Assembly (NCBI GenBank): GCA_021772335.1
Contig: JAJFMD010000007.1
Location: 1-64,000 of the forward strand
Origin: Chlamydiota bacterium
Lineage (GTDB): Bacteria > Chlamydiota > Chlamydiia > Chlamydiales > Rhabdochlamydiaceae
Length of the DNA stretch: 64,000 nucleotides
Reading direction: 5' to 3'
Shown here: piece by piece, positions 1 through 7,215 of the stretch
How positions within the stretch are numbered: position 1 is the first letter of the stretch
Layout of the letters: each line of letters starts with the position of its first letter
Notes under the pieces: generated by a model
Database searches by the model: none
What the model was told of the DNA's origin: nothing
What the model saw: the letters and a program-made list of their open reading frames with translations, nothing else
Position numbers and translations under genes: made by a program

Positions 1-279
1 AAAACAAGCACCATCGACAAAATCATTGCCTACGATCTTCTACGCATTCGACTTCCTCACTACTGCCTCGTCAACATTATCTTAAATCAGAGACTTTTCC
101 CTGAACTTTACGGCCCGGATATTTCAGCAAAAAAAATTGAAAAGAAAGCACGCTATTGGCTCGAACAATCACCCAAGCTTCAAACATGCAAAGAAGAATG
201 CAAAAAAGTGTACGAAGAACTAGGAGGTAAACAATGTGCACATGAAGCAATAGCTACGCTATCACCGCTGCTCCAATAG
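1..279 (+). CDS. lpxB: LpxB C-terminus (lipid-A-disaccharide synthase), 5' end outside window
   Basis: The first 92 codons read open from base 1 to TAG at 277-279. LpxB condenses UDP-2,3-diacylglucosamine with lipid X to make the lipid A disaccharide, at the inner membrane. The segment with LPHYCLVNIILNQRLFPEL resembles the C-terminal part of LpxB, where family members have a similar 'LPN(I/L)(I/L)L....(V/F)PE' stretch. The gene ends with GGKQCAHEAIATLSPLLQ, and that ending is found again as degraded copies at 2392-2454 and 4712-4772. Identification rests on this short C-terminal piece, so it is good but not certain. Confidence 0.8.
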   Translation, partial: KTSTIDKIIAYDLLRIRLPHYCLVNIILNQRLFPELYGPDISAKKIEKKARYWLEQSPKLQTCKEECKKVYEELGGKQCAHEAIATLSPLLQ

Positions 280-291
280 CCTAATATCAAA

Positions 292-316
292 AAAGCAGCC
301 CTAAACGAGCTGCTTT
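292..316 (+). terminator. Terminator hairpin after lpxB
   Basis: AAAGCAGC at 292-299 pairs with GCTGCTTT at 309-316 around a 9-base loop, followed by a short T-containing run. It lies between lpxB (plus) and the Sel1 gene (minus), so it may serve both strands. Nearly identical hairpins sit at 2467-2491 and 4781-4805, downstream of the degraded lpxB tails. Confidence 0.7.
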
Positions 317-364
317 ATTTCACTGTTTAGAAAACCTCTTAAAAATCAGAGAGACACTGTTTGA

Positions 365-562
365 TTACTCATCTTCCTCGCCAATTTTTCTCCTTTTTTC
401 TGGCGGAGGTGAAGAATCATCATTATTATTTGATGAAGAAGCGATATCATCTGGTCTTTGTACATTGTCATTTGCGCAATTCACCATAGAACCAACAAAA
501 GATTCTGCGTCTGAATCATTGTCCATTGTTGCTCGTTCTCCACCAAGATTAGGAGCCGCTTA
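365..562 (-). pseudogene. Detached C-terminal tail of the first Sel1-repeat protein
   Basis: This frame reads 64 codons from just after a stop at 560-562 to TAA at 365-367. It contains PPPEKRRKIGEEDE at its end, matching PPAKRRKVGDEDE at the end of the second Sel1 gene. It is in the same frame as the gene at 566-2245 and is separated from it by two TAA codons (566-568 and 560-562) with a single sense codon between. I infer it was once the C-terminus of that gene and was cut off by nonsense mutation. It has no suitable start codon near its upstream end, so it is probably not translated on its own. Confidence 0.7.
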
Positions 563-565
563 ACT

Positions 566-2245
566 TTAGACTGCGTAATTACCATCAAGTTTTTGCAATT
601 CATAAGCTGCAGCTAGTCTTCCTTGTGCAGCAGCTAAACGAAAATATATTTTAGCATTTTCTGTATTACTTGTCGTTCCCCAGCCAAAAAGATAACAGTT
701 TGCAAGCAGCTCCTGACCTAGTGCATTACCTTGCGCAGCAGACAGCTTAGCTTGATTGAAGCTTTCATCAACATTCTGTTCTGTTCCTATACCTTTAAGA
801 TTACATGCTGCAAGTAGCGCCTGACCTAGAGCATTACCTTGCGCAGCAGACAGCTTAGCTTGCTTGAAGCCCTCATCAACCTTCTGTTCTGTTCCTACAC
901 CATTAAGATAACACGTTGCAAGTAGCGCCTGACCTAGAGCATTACCTTGCGCAGCAGACAGCTTAGCTTGATTGAAGCCCTCATCTAAATTTGGTTCTGT
1001 TCCTGTAAGATTAAGATGACACGCTGCAAGTAGCGCCTGACCTAAAGGATTACCTTGCTCAGCAGACAGCTTAGCTTGCTTGAAGCCCTCATCCAAATTC
1101 TTTATTATTCCTATACCAATAAGATAACACTCAGCAAGTAGCGCTTGACCTAGCGCTTGACCTTGATCAGCAGAACGCTTAGCTTGGGCAAAGCCCTCAT
1201 TTAAATTCACTATTGTTCCTATACCTTTAAGATAACACGTTGCAAGTAGCGCCTGGCCTAGAGCATTACCTTGTGCAGCAGACAGCTTAGCTTGCTTGAA
1301 GCCCTCATCAATATTCTGTTCTATTCCTAGACCAATAAAATAACACTCTGCTAGTAGCGCTTGACCTAGTGCTTGACCTTGATCAGCAGAACGCTTGGCT
1401 TGGGTAAAGCCCTCATCAACATTCTGTTCTGTTCCTATACCTTTAAGATAACACTCTGCTAGTAGCGCTTGGCCTAGCGCTTGGCCTAGTGCTTGACCTA
1501 GTGCTTGACCTTGATCAGCAGAACGCTTGGCTTGGGCAAAGCCCTCATCAATATTCTGTTCTGTTCCTATACCAATAAGATAACACTCGGCAAGTAGCGC
1601 TTGGCCTAGTGCTTGACCTTGCGCAGCAGAACGCTTAGCTTGGGCAAAGCCCTCATCAACATTCTGTTCTGTTCCTATACCTTTAAGATAACACGCCGCA
1701 AGTAGCGCCTGACCTATTGCATTACCTTGCGCAGCAGAACGCTTGGCTAGGGTAAAGCCCTCATCAACATTCTGTTCTGTTCCTATACCTTTAAGGTAAC
1801 ACTCGGCAAGTAACGCTTGACCTCGAGCATCATCTTGCTCAGCAGCTTTTTTAAAAAACTTAAATGCGGTTTGTGGATTTTTGCTAACACCGATTCCATC
1901 CCTATAGTAAATACCTATATCTACAAACGTAGACCAAGATTTAGAATTTTTATATTGGAATAAAAACAAAAATAATTCCTTAAACTCTAAATATTCACCA
2001 ATATATTCTCCTTCTATTTCATAAGGATTGAGAGAAAATATATAAGCATTCTGATTGGGGTTTTTATCAAAAAAATCCTTGGCATCAAAAAAACGAGCTT
2101 TAGCTGCATGATCGACTTTCACTGCAAGATAAAACGGAAAACCACCAATATGCTTGTTTAAAATGTTGACTACAAAAAGAGAATCCTTGGCATTAAATTC
2201 GTAATCTCTTTCATTTATTTTTAAACTAAAAGTTTTAATAATCAT
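566..2245 (-). CDS. Sel1-like repeat protein, copy 1 (tail lost)
   Basis: A 559-residue protein. Residues 1 to about 100 form an N-terminal domain shared with the two genes downstream (key pattern: LPFYLAV.V, FFDA.DF, AYIFSL.P, EYLGEY). From about residue 142 there are eleven 36-residue Sel1-like repeats of the type GQALLAECYLKGIGTEQN, preceded by one divergent repeat. Sel1/TPR-like solenoids usually bind proteins, and such proteins are common candidate effectors in intracellular bacteria; the role here is inference. No Sec signal peptide is seen. The C-terminal basic tail present in copies 2 and 3 is separated by two in-frame stops. The repeats within this gene resemble one another more than those of copy 2. 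Confidence 0.85.
   Translation of the reverse strand: MIIKTFSLKINERDYEFNAKDSLFVVNILNKHIGGFPFYLAVKVDHAAKARFFDAKDFFDKNPNQNAYIFSLNPYEIEGEYIGEYLEFKELFLFLFQYKNSKSWSTFVDIGIYYRDGIGVSKNPQTAFKFFKKAAEQDDARGQALLAECYLKGIGTEQNVDEGFTLAKRSAAQGNAIGQALLAACYLKGIGTEQNVDEGFAQAKRSAAQGQALGQALLAECYLIGIGTEQNIDEGFAQAKRSADQGQALGQALGQALGQALLAECYLKGIGTEQNVDEGFTQAKRSADQGQALGQALLAECYFIGLGIEQNIDEGFKQAKLSAAQGNALGQALLATCYLKGIGTIVNLNEGFAQAKRSADQGQALGQALLAECYLIGIGIIKNLDEGFKQAKLSAEQGNPLGQALLAACHLNLTGTEPNLDEGFNQAKLSAAQGNALGQALLATCYLNGVGTEQKVDEGFKQAKLSAAQGNALGQALLAACNLKGIGTEQNVDESFNQAKLSAAQGNALGQELLANCYLFGWGTTSNTENAKIYFRLAAAQGRLAAAYELQKLDGNYAV
610..1822 (-). repeat. 108-bp tandem repeats coding Sel1 units
   Basis: Eleven 36-codon units lie end to end, each carrying a form of GQALLA.C.L.G.GT..N.DE.F.QAK.SA.QG. 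The nucleotide sequence is also strongly repeated (for example the recurring segment around 'agcgcttgacctag'). Such arrays can gain or lose units by slippage or recombination. Confidence 0.85.
1464..1511 (-). repeat. 12-bp micro-repeat (GQAL x4) inside a Sel1 repeat
   Basis: Four consecutive 12-bp units (two agcgcttggcct, two agtgcttgacct) code for GQAL four times, adding eight extra residues at one repeat junction. It is the only place in the array where the 36-residue period is broken. Confidence 0.85.
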
Positions 2246-2391
2246 AATAAATAATATTTTTAATTAACCTTTTAATGCATTATATCATATAATTACCAAA
2301 GCATGCAATATAAAAAATAATTCATCTTTAATACGAATTCAGCCCAAGATTTGCAATAATTATTACTATTAAATAGTATTATAAATTCATT

Positions 2392-2454
2392 GATCTTGGA
2401 AGCAAACAGTGCACTCAAAAAGGCATTGCAACACTTTCACCACTACTCAAATAA
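2392..2454 (+). pseudogene. Degraded lpxB 3'-end fragment, copy 2
   Basis: Reading from 2392 gives DLGSKQCTQKGIATLSPLLK and a stop, which lines up with ELGGKQCAHEAIATLSPLLQ and the stop of real lpxB at 1-279. It is followed by the same terminator hairpin. There is no upstream open frame of lpxB type, so this is a scrap carried along by tandem duplication of the Sel1 gene. Confidence 0.85.
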
Positions 2455-2466
2455 CTTAATATCAAA

Positions 2467-2491
2467 AAAGCAGCCCTAAAAGAGCTGCTTT
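2467..2491 (+). terminator. Second copy of the lpxB terminator hairpin
   Basis: AAAGCAGC at 2467-2474 pairs with GCTGCTTT at 2484-2491. The roughly 90 bases around it (2461-2551) differ at about one position from 286-376, although the lpxB scrap before it has decayed. Confidence 0.65.
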
Positions 2492-2539
2492 ATTTCACTG
2501 TTTAGAAAACCTCTTAAAAATCAGAGAGACACTGTTTGA

Positions 2540-4564
2540 TTACTCATCTTCATCGCCGACTTTTCTCCTTTTTGCTGGTGGTTGCAAAGGTTGACCTTGG
2601 TGATGATTAGATCGATTTGCCCCTGCATTATTATTACTTTGACCCATTACAGGCATGGATGACCGTAAGTGTAGTTGAGATAAAAGTTTTAGCGATGAAG
2701 CACCTACTCCTCTCTGGGGCACTGCGGCAGCATACTGGGCATTATTATTGACTGAAACACTTCTAGGCTGACTCAGGTCTACTCCAAGAACATGAATATA
2801 ACGAACTCGGTCATTATTAATTTGATTTGCTCCCGCGTTATTATTACTGCTTTGGCGCGCTGCAGATATGAATGGTGCTGCTTTCGAAGCTATTCCCCAA
2901 CCGTTAAGATGACATTCTGTAAGTAGTTTTTGACCTAATGCATCACCTCGCTCAGCAGACAGCTTAGCTTGCTTGAAGCCCTCATCTAAATTCCGTGCTG
3001 TTCCCCAACCGTTAAGATAACACTGGGCAAGTAGCGCTTGACCTAGTGACTCATCTTGCTCAGCAGACAGATTAGCTTGATTAAAGCACTCATCTAAATT
3101 CTGTGCTGTTCCCCAACCGTTAAGATAACACTGGGCAAGCAGCGCTTGACCTAGTGGTTCATCTTGCTTAGCAGACAGCTTAGCTTGCTTGAAGCCCTCA
3201 TCTAAATTCTGTGCTGTTCCCCAACCATAAAGATAACACCGGGCAAGCAGCGCTTGACCTAGTGACTCATCTTGCTCAGCAGAAAGATTAGCTTGATTAA
3301 AGCACTCATCTAAATTCTGTGCTATTCCCCAACCGTTAAGATAACACTGGGCAAGTAGCGCTTGACCTAGTGATTCATCTTCCTCAGCAGACAGCTTAGC
3401 TTGATTAAAGCCCTCATCTAAATTTGGTTCTGTTCCCCAACCATAAAGATAACACTGGGCAAGTAGCGCTTGACCTAGTGTATCACCTTGCTCAGCAGAC
3501 AGCTTAGCTTGATTAAAGCCCTCATCTAAATTCTGTGGTGTTCCCCAACCATAAAGATAACACTGGGCAAGTAGCGCTTGACCTAGTACTTCACCTTGCT
3601 CAGCAGACAGCTTAGCTTGATTAAAGCCCTCATCTAAATTATGTGGCGTTCCCCAACCATAAAGATAACACTGGGCAAGTAGCGCTTGACCTAGTGATTC
3701 ATCTTCCTCAGCAGACAGCTTAGCTTGATTAAAGCCCTCATCTAAATTCTCATCTGTTCCCCAACCATTAAGATAACACTCTGCAAATAGTGCCTGACCT
3801 AGTGCATCACCTTGCGCAGCAGAGCTCTTGGCTTGGCGAAAGCCCTCATCTAAATTCTCATCTGTTCCCCAACCATTAAGATAACACTCTGCAAATAGTG
3901 CCTGACCTAGTGCATCACCTTGCGCAGCAGACAGCTTAGCTTGATTAAAGCCCTCATCCAAATCCTTTGTTGTTCCTAAACCATAAAGATAACACTGGGC
4001 TAATAGCGCTTGACCTCGTGCATCGCCTTTCTTTGCAGCTTTTGTAAAATACTCAAATGCTTCTTTCGGATTTTCTCTAACACCAATTCCATTCCAATAG
4101 CAACGACCTAATTCAACAAATGCAGGCGCAAAATTAGCCTGTGTTGCTTTGCATAAACACGCTACTGCTTCAATAAAATATTTATCTGGTTCTTTGAGAT
4201 AATATAATCCTAGCTCATACAAAGCTTTAACATCCCCTTCATTTGCCTTAAATAAATTTGAAAAGAATTTTTTTTTGCTCTGATATTCTCCGAGATACTC
4301 AGCTTCTGTTTCAGAAGGGCTGAGAGAAAAGATATAAGCTTGCTGACCGGTTTTTTTTTCGCTAAAATCATAAGCATCAAAAAAATAAGCTCTTGCTGCT
4401 TCATCGACTTGAACTGCAAGATAAAACGGTAAATCATCCCTATGCTTGTTTTGAATGCTTACTGCAAAAGGAGCGTTATTGGATGGATTAATTTCTTCAT
4501 TTGCATTAAAACAATAGTTTATTCCATTTATTTTTAAGTTCAAATTTCCAAAAATCACAGTCAA
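2540..4564 (-). CDS. Sel1-like repeat protein, copy 2, with basic NLS-like tail
   Basis: A 674-residue protein with the same N-terminal domain as its neighbours (about residues 1-105), a TPR/Sel1-like stretch (about 113-183), then eleven 36-residue Sel1 repeats from residue 184 to about 579, mostly of the form GQALLAQCYLNGWGTAQN. The C-terminal 90 residues are low-complexity, rich in Asn and Gln, with two related NNNAGAN segments, and end in PPAKRRKVGDEDE. That ending closely resembles the SV40-type nuclear localisation signal (PKKKRKV) followed by acidic residues. No Sec signal is visible. An effector that enters host cells is a reasonable inference; nothing in the sequence proves secretion. 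Confidence 0.85.
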   Translation of the reverse strand: MTVIFGNLNLKINGINYCFNANEEINPSNNAPFAVSIQNKHRDDLPFYLAVQVDEAARAYFFDAYDFSEKKTGQQAYIFSLSPSETEAEYLGEYQSKKKFFSNLFKANEGDVKALYELGLYYLKEPDKYFIEAVACLCKATQANFAPAFVELGRCYWNGIGVRENPKEAFEYFTKAAKKGDARGQALLAQCYLYGLGTTKDLDEGFNQAKLSAAQGDALGQALFAECYLNGWGTDENLDEGFRQAKSSAAQGDALGQALFAECYLNGWGTDENLDEGFNQAKLSAEEDESLGQALLAQCYLYGWGTPHNLDEGFNQAKLSAEQGEVLGQALLAQCYLYGWGTPQNLDEGFNQAKLSAEQGDTLGQALLAQCYLYGWGTEPNLDEGFNQAKLSAEEDESLGQALLAQCYLNGWGIAQNLDECFNQANLSAEQDESLGQALLARCYLYGWGTAQNLDEGFKQAKLSAKQDEPLGQALLAQCYLNGWGTAQNLDECFNQANLSAEQDESLGQALLAQCYLNGWGTARNLDEGFKQAKLSAERGDALGQKLLTECHLNGWGIASKAAPFISAARQSSNNNAGANQINNDRVRYIHVLGVDLSQPRSVSVNNNAQYAAAVPQRGVGASSLKLLSQLHLRSSMPVMGQSNNNAGANRSNHHQGQPLQPPAKRRKVGDEDE
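2830..4015 (-). repeat. 108-bp tandem repeats coding Sel1 units
   Basis: Eleven near-identical 36-codon units. Two non-adjacent units share the same unusual variant (DECFNQANLSAEQDESL), which suggests a block of two units was itself duplicated. Confidence 0.85.
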
Positions 4565-4711
4565 TCCTTTTTTATATTAACTTTGAAAAATTGTAACGCA
4601 TTAATAAAAAAACCGCAATTATTCAAAATAAATTCAATTTTAAATTTTTGCACTAAAATCAAAATTCCAATACTTAGAATAATTTTTATTGTTAAATTTG
4701 ATTATAAATTC

Positions 4712-4807
4712 ATTGAAGTCAGAGGCAAACAGTGTGCTGATGAACTAATTGCAACGCTATCTCCTAACCTGATATCAAATAAAGCAGCCCTAAAAGAACT
4801 GCTTTAA
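4712..4807 (+). pseudogene. Degraded lpxB 3'-end fragment, copy 3
   Basis: Reading from 4712 gives IEVRGKQCADELIATLSPNL, matching the lpxB ending ELGGKQCAHEAIATLSPLLQ. Here the original stop is lost, so the frame continues through the hairpin region to TAA at 4805-4807. The preceding 50 bases also resemble those before copy 2 (shared 'attataaattcattga' region). A short open frame starts upstream at 4583, but I regard it as incidental. Confidence 0.8.
4781..4805 (+). terminator. Third copy of the lpxB-type terminator hairpin
   Basis: AAAGCAG at 4781-4787 pairs with CTGCTTT at 4799-4805; one pair shorter than the other two copies. It lies between the lpxB scrap and the third Sel1 gene. Confidence 0.55.
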
Positions 4808-4853
4808 TTCACTGTTTAGAAAACCTCTAAAGAATCAGAGAGACACTGTTTTA

Positions 4854-6287
4854 TCACTCATCTTCGTTGTTGTCGTCATCTCTTCTTATCTTTTTTGCTG
4901 ACGGGGATGAAGAACCATTTCCGCAACGTGTCATAAAATCAGCTAGATCATCTTCAACTGGCCTTTGTGCTCGTTTTCCATGATTACTAGCAGAGCGATC
5001 TTGGTTATTAGGTTGACTTGAGCCTGCGTTATTCCCAGGGCTTGGGCAAGCTGCTGCTTGTGCTGCTGCTTGTGCTGCTGCTTGTGCTGCTGCTTGTGCT
5101 GCTGCTTCGGCTTCCATATCGGCTCTTATTTTCCTTGTTATTTCAGCTACTCTATCCCCAGGGAGCGACCGTACTGACAGTTGCGTTGGTGGCAATGGTT
5201 GTACAGGTATAAATTTCAGTTGCCGCTGCGACGAAGCTGCGGGCTGTGACTGTGGCGGTTGTTGTACAGATGCAAATCTCAGTGACGGTAGCAGTGGAGC
5301 TGCGGGCTTGGAAGGCAACGGTGGTGGCTGTGGCGGTGGTATTGGTTGCGGCTGTGGCGGTGCGGGCTGTGGTTGTTGTTCTGGTGAGACTTCGTTACTA
5401 CGAGTAAGTTCTTTTAATTTCTCAGCTGCAGATTCTAATCCTTGATCAGCGGCTAAACGAAAATATTTTATAGCATTTTCTAAATTTGGGTTCGTTCCCA
5501 AGCCCCTATGAAAACATTCTGCAGTTAACTCCTGACCTAGAGCATTACCTTGGTCAGCAGAGGTCTTGGCTAAATTAAAGCCCAAATTTTTATTAGAGAG
5601 CACTCCTAAACCTCTAATGAGACATACTGCAAATAGCGCCAGACCTGCAGTATTACCTTGACCAGCAGGGATCTCCGCATATTTATAAATGAACTCTTTA
5701 TTATTACTTGAACTAAAATAATGTTGAGCAAGCTTCAAATTAGATTCTACATGACCTTCAGCAGCAGCTTTATTAAAATGGAGAAAGGCCGCTTTCTCAT
5801 TTTTCGAAACACCGATTCCATTTATATAACATTCTCCCATCGCAAAATGGGCGGATACAGAGCCTAATTGAATAGCTTTATATAAATACTGTACTGCTTT
5901 AGCAGGGTTTTTATTTGGTTCTTTGAGGTAATACAATCCTAGTTCATATAAAGCTTGTGGATCCCCTTCATTTGCTCTGAATAAATTAGAAAAAAATTCT
6001 TTATTCTTATCATATTCACCGAGATATTCAGCTTTTGTTTCAGGGGGATTAATAGAAAATATATGAGCGTTTTGATCGGGTCTTTTTTTATTAAAATCAT
6101 AAGCATCAAAAAAACGATGCCTTACTGTAGTACTGACTTGAACTGCAAGATAAAATGGCAATCCACTGTTATATTTACTTTGAATGCTTTCAGCAAAAGG
6201 AGCTCCATTGGACGGATTCATTTCCTTATCCGGATTAAAGTTATAACTCCTCATATTAACTTTGAATACAAAATCCCCTAAAAACAT
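4854..6287 (-). CDS. Sel1-like repeat protein, copy 3, with Pro/Gln-rich and Ala/Gln-repeat tail
   Basis: A 477-residue member of the Sel1 family of this locus. It keeps the shared N-terminal domain (about residues 1-100) but has only about five diverged TPR/Sel1-like units (about 113-290). The rest is low-complexity: a Pro/Gln-rich stretch around residue 300-330, an (AAAQ)n stretch around 395-413, and a basic-acidic end with AKKIRRDDDNNEDE. Pro-rich segments are potential docking sites for host SH3-type domains, but that is speculation. This copy is the most diverged and sits next to the conserved yceD operon, so it may be the oldest. It is divergently oriented to yceD. Confidence 0.8.
   Translation of the reverse strand: MFLGDFVFKVNMRSYNFNPDKEMNPSNGAPFAESIQSKYNSGLPFYLAVQVSTTVRHRFFDAYDFNKKRPDQNAHIFSINPPETKAEYLGEYDKNKEFFSNLFRANEGDPQALYELGLYYLKEPNKNPAKAVQYLYKAIQLGSVSAHFAMGECYINGIGVSKNEKAAFLHFNKAAAEGHVESNLKLAQHYFSSSNNKEFIYKYAEIPAGQGNTAGLALFAVCLIRGLGVLSNKNLGFNLAKTSADQGNALGQELTAECFHRGLGTNPNLENAIKYFRLAADQGLESAAEKLKELTRSNEVSPEQQPQPAPPQPQPIPPPQPPPLPSKPAAPLLPSLRFASVQQPPQSQPAASSQRQLKFIPVQPLPPTQLSVRSLPGDRVAEITRKIRADMEAEAAAQAAAQAAAQAAAQAAACPSPGNNAGSSQPNNQDRSASNHGKRAQRPVEDDLADFMTRCGNGSSSPSAKKIRRDDDNNEDE
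5050..5109 (-). repeat. 12-bp tandem repeat coding AAAQ
   Basis: Five 12-bp units (gctgctgcttgt on the plus strand, the last one slightly altered) lie head to tail within the third Sel1 gene. They are a likely slippage hotspot that changes length in frame. Confidence 0.9.
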
Positions 6288-6444
6288 AACAAAACCTCTG
6301 TTTTTTTAATTAACTAACTAACATTATACCATCATTTTATAAAAAATCACTCAAATATCATCTTAATCATTTAGTTTGTGATATTTTTCAGGAAACTTCC
6401 ATTAACTAAAATAATTTATATTATTAAATAAGCGAGTAAATTTA

Positions 6445-6474
6445 TTGGCATAATATCCTCTATTTCTTCATAAT
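6445..6474 (+). promoter_or_regulatory. Possible sigma-70-type promoter for yceD-rpmF-plsX
   Basis: TTGGCA at 6445-6450 and CATAAT at 6469-6474 are spaced 18 bases apart, each one mismatch from consensus, about 30 bases before the yceD start. In such AT-rich DNA this could be chance. Confidence 0.35.
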
Positions 6475-6502
6475 CTTCCTAAATTATATCTAATAAAAGT
6501 GT

Positions 6503-6964
6503 ATGATGATCGAATTGAAGATTTTTATTGATAGGCTAAAGGACGCACAGGAACAAAAGATTGCGGAAAGCATCGACTCTAAGTTTCTTGATATCAGCGA
6601 GTTGGACCTGGTTTTCGAAAAACCTTTTGCAATTACTGGGAAAGCCTATTTAGCTGGATCCCATCTCATTATTTCTTTAAAGGTCTCAGGAACCTATGCA
6701 ATGCCCTGCTCAGTTTGCAATGAGATGGCTGAAAAGAGCGTGAGCATCCAAGATTTCTTGCATACGGTTGAAATTGATCGGATTAAAGGAGCTGTTTACA
6801 ACTGCCTACCAGCAGTTCGTGAAGCTATTCTCTTGCAAATTCCTCAATTTATCGAATGTGGCGCTGAAAAGTGTCCTGAAAGAAACCATATAGGAAAATT
6901 TTTAAAAGAGAGCGAAGTTCAAGAAGAAACCTATTTTCCTTTTGCTTCGTTAACTGATGATTGA
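6503..6964 (+). CDS. yceD: YceD-family (DUF177) protein, 23S rRNA/ribosome-linked
   Basis: A 153-residue protein of the YceD/DUF177 family, which is almost always encoded just upstream of rpmF and is linked to 23S rRNA accumulation. It has a Cys pair in CSVC (about residue 73) and a second pair in ECGAEKC (about 126-132), a metal-binding-like arrangement seen in this family. It is followed after 54 bases by rpmF, as in Chlamydia. Two ATG codons stand in tandem at 6503 and 6506, with no clear ribosome binding site, so either could be the start. Confidence 0.8.
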   Translation: MMIELKIFIDRLKDAQEQKIAESIDSKFLDISELDLVFEKPFAITGKAYLAGSHLIISLKVSGTYAMPCSVCNEMAEKSVSIQDFLHTVEIDRIKGAVYNCLPAVREAILLQIPQFIECGAEKCPERNHIGKFLKESEVQEETYFPFASLTDD

Positions 6965-7018
6965 AAATAATCAGTCGTGTAGCGTATTCTTTTTCCAAAA
7001 CTAATTTTAGGAGCAATC

Positions 7019-7204
7019 ATGGCAGTACCACGTAGCAGACTTTCTAATAGCCGTAAAAATTTACGCAGATCACATCACGCTAAAAAAGCAAAGAGCGTTG
7101 CGCTCTGCTCAAATTGCAAAGCTCCGCATCTTCCTCACAGAATGTGTAGCTCTTGTGGCTTTTACGCTGGTAAAGCGATATTGGCTCAAAAAGAAAGCGC
7201 ATAG
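7019..7204 (+). CDS. rpmF: 50S ribosomal protein L32
   Basis: A 61-residue protein with the L32 beginning MAVPRSRLSNSRKNLRRSHH and the zinc-ribbon Cys pattern C-x2-C...C-x2-C (CSNC and CSSC). It is part of the large ribosomal subunit. A ribosome binding site (AGGAG) lies just before the ATG. It sits between yceD and plsX, the usual linkage of ribosome and phospholipid synthesis genes. Confidence 0.97.
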   Translation: MAVPRSRLSNSRKNLRRSHHAKKAKSVALCSNCKAPHLPHRMCSSCGFYAGKAILAQKESA

Positions 7205-7215
7205 AGAGCCGAATC

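Noticed and set aside
610-4015. CRISPR-like regular repeats
   Set aside because: The 108-bp period has no unique spacers and translates as Sel1 solenoid repeats in one continuous frame.
4583-4711. Novel small gene upstream of the third lpxB scrap
   Set aside because: The only recognisable part of that frame is the lpxB-derived end; the beginning is AT-rich low-complexity sequence with no ribosome binding site.
5018-5212. Leu/Val-rich open frame on the plus strand
   Set aside because: It is the shadow of the 12-bp AAAQ repeat of the third Sel1 gene; the Leu repeats are a by-product of reading the repeat on the other strand.
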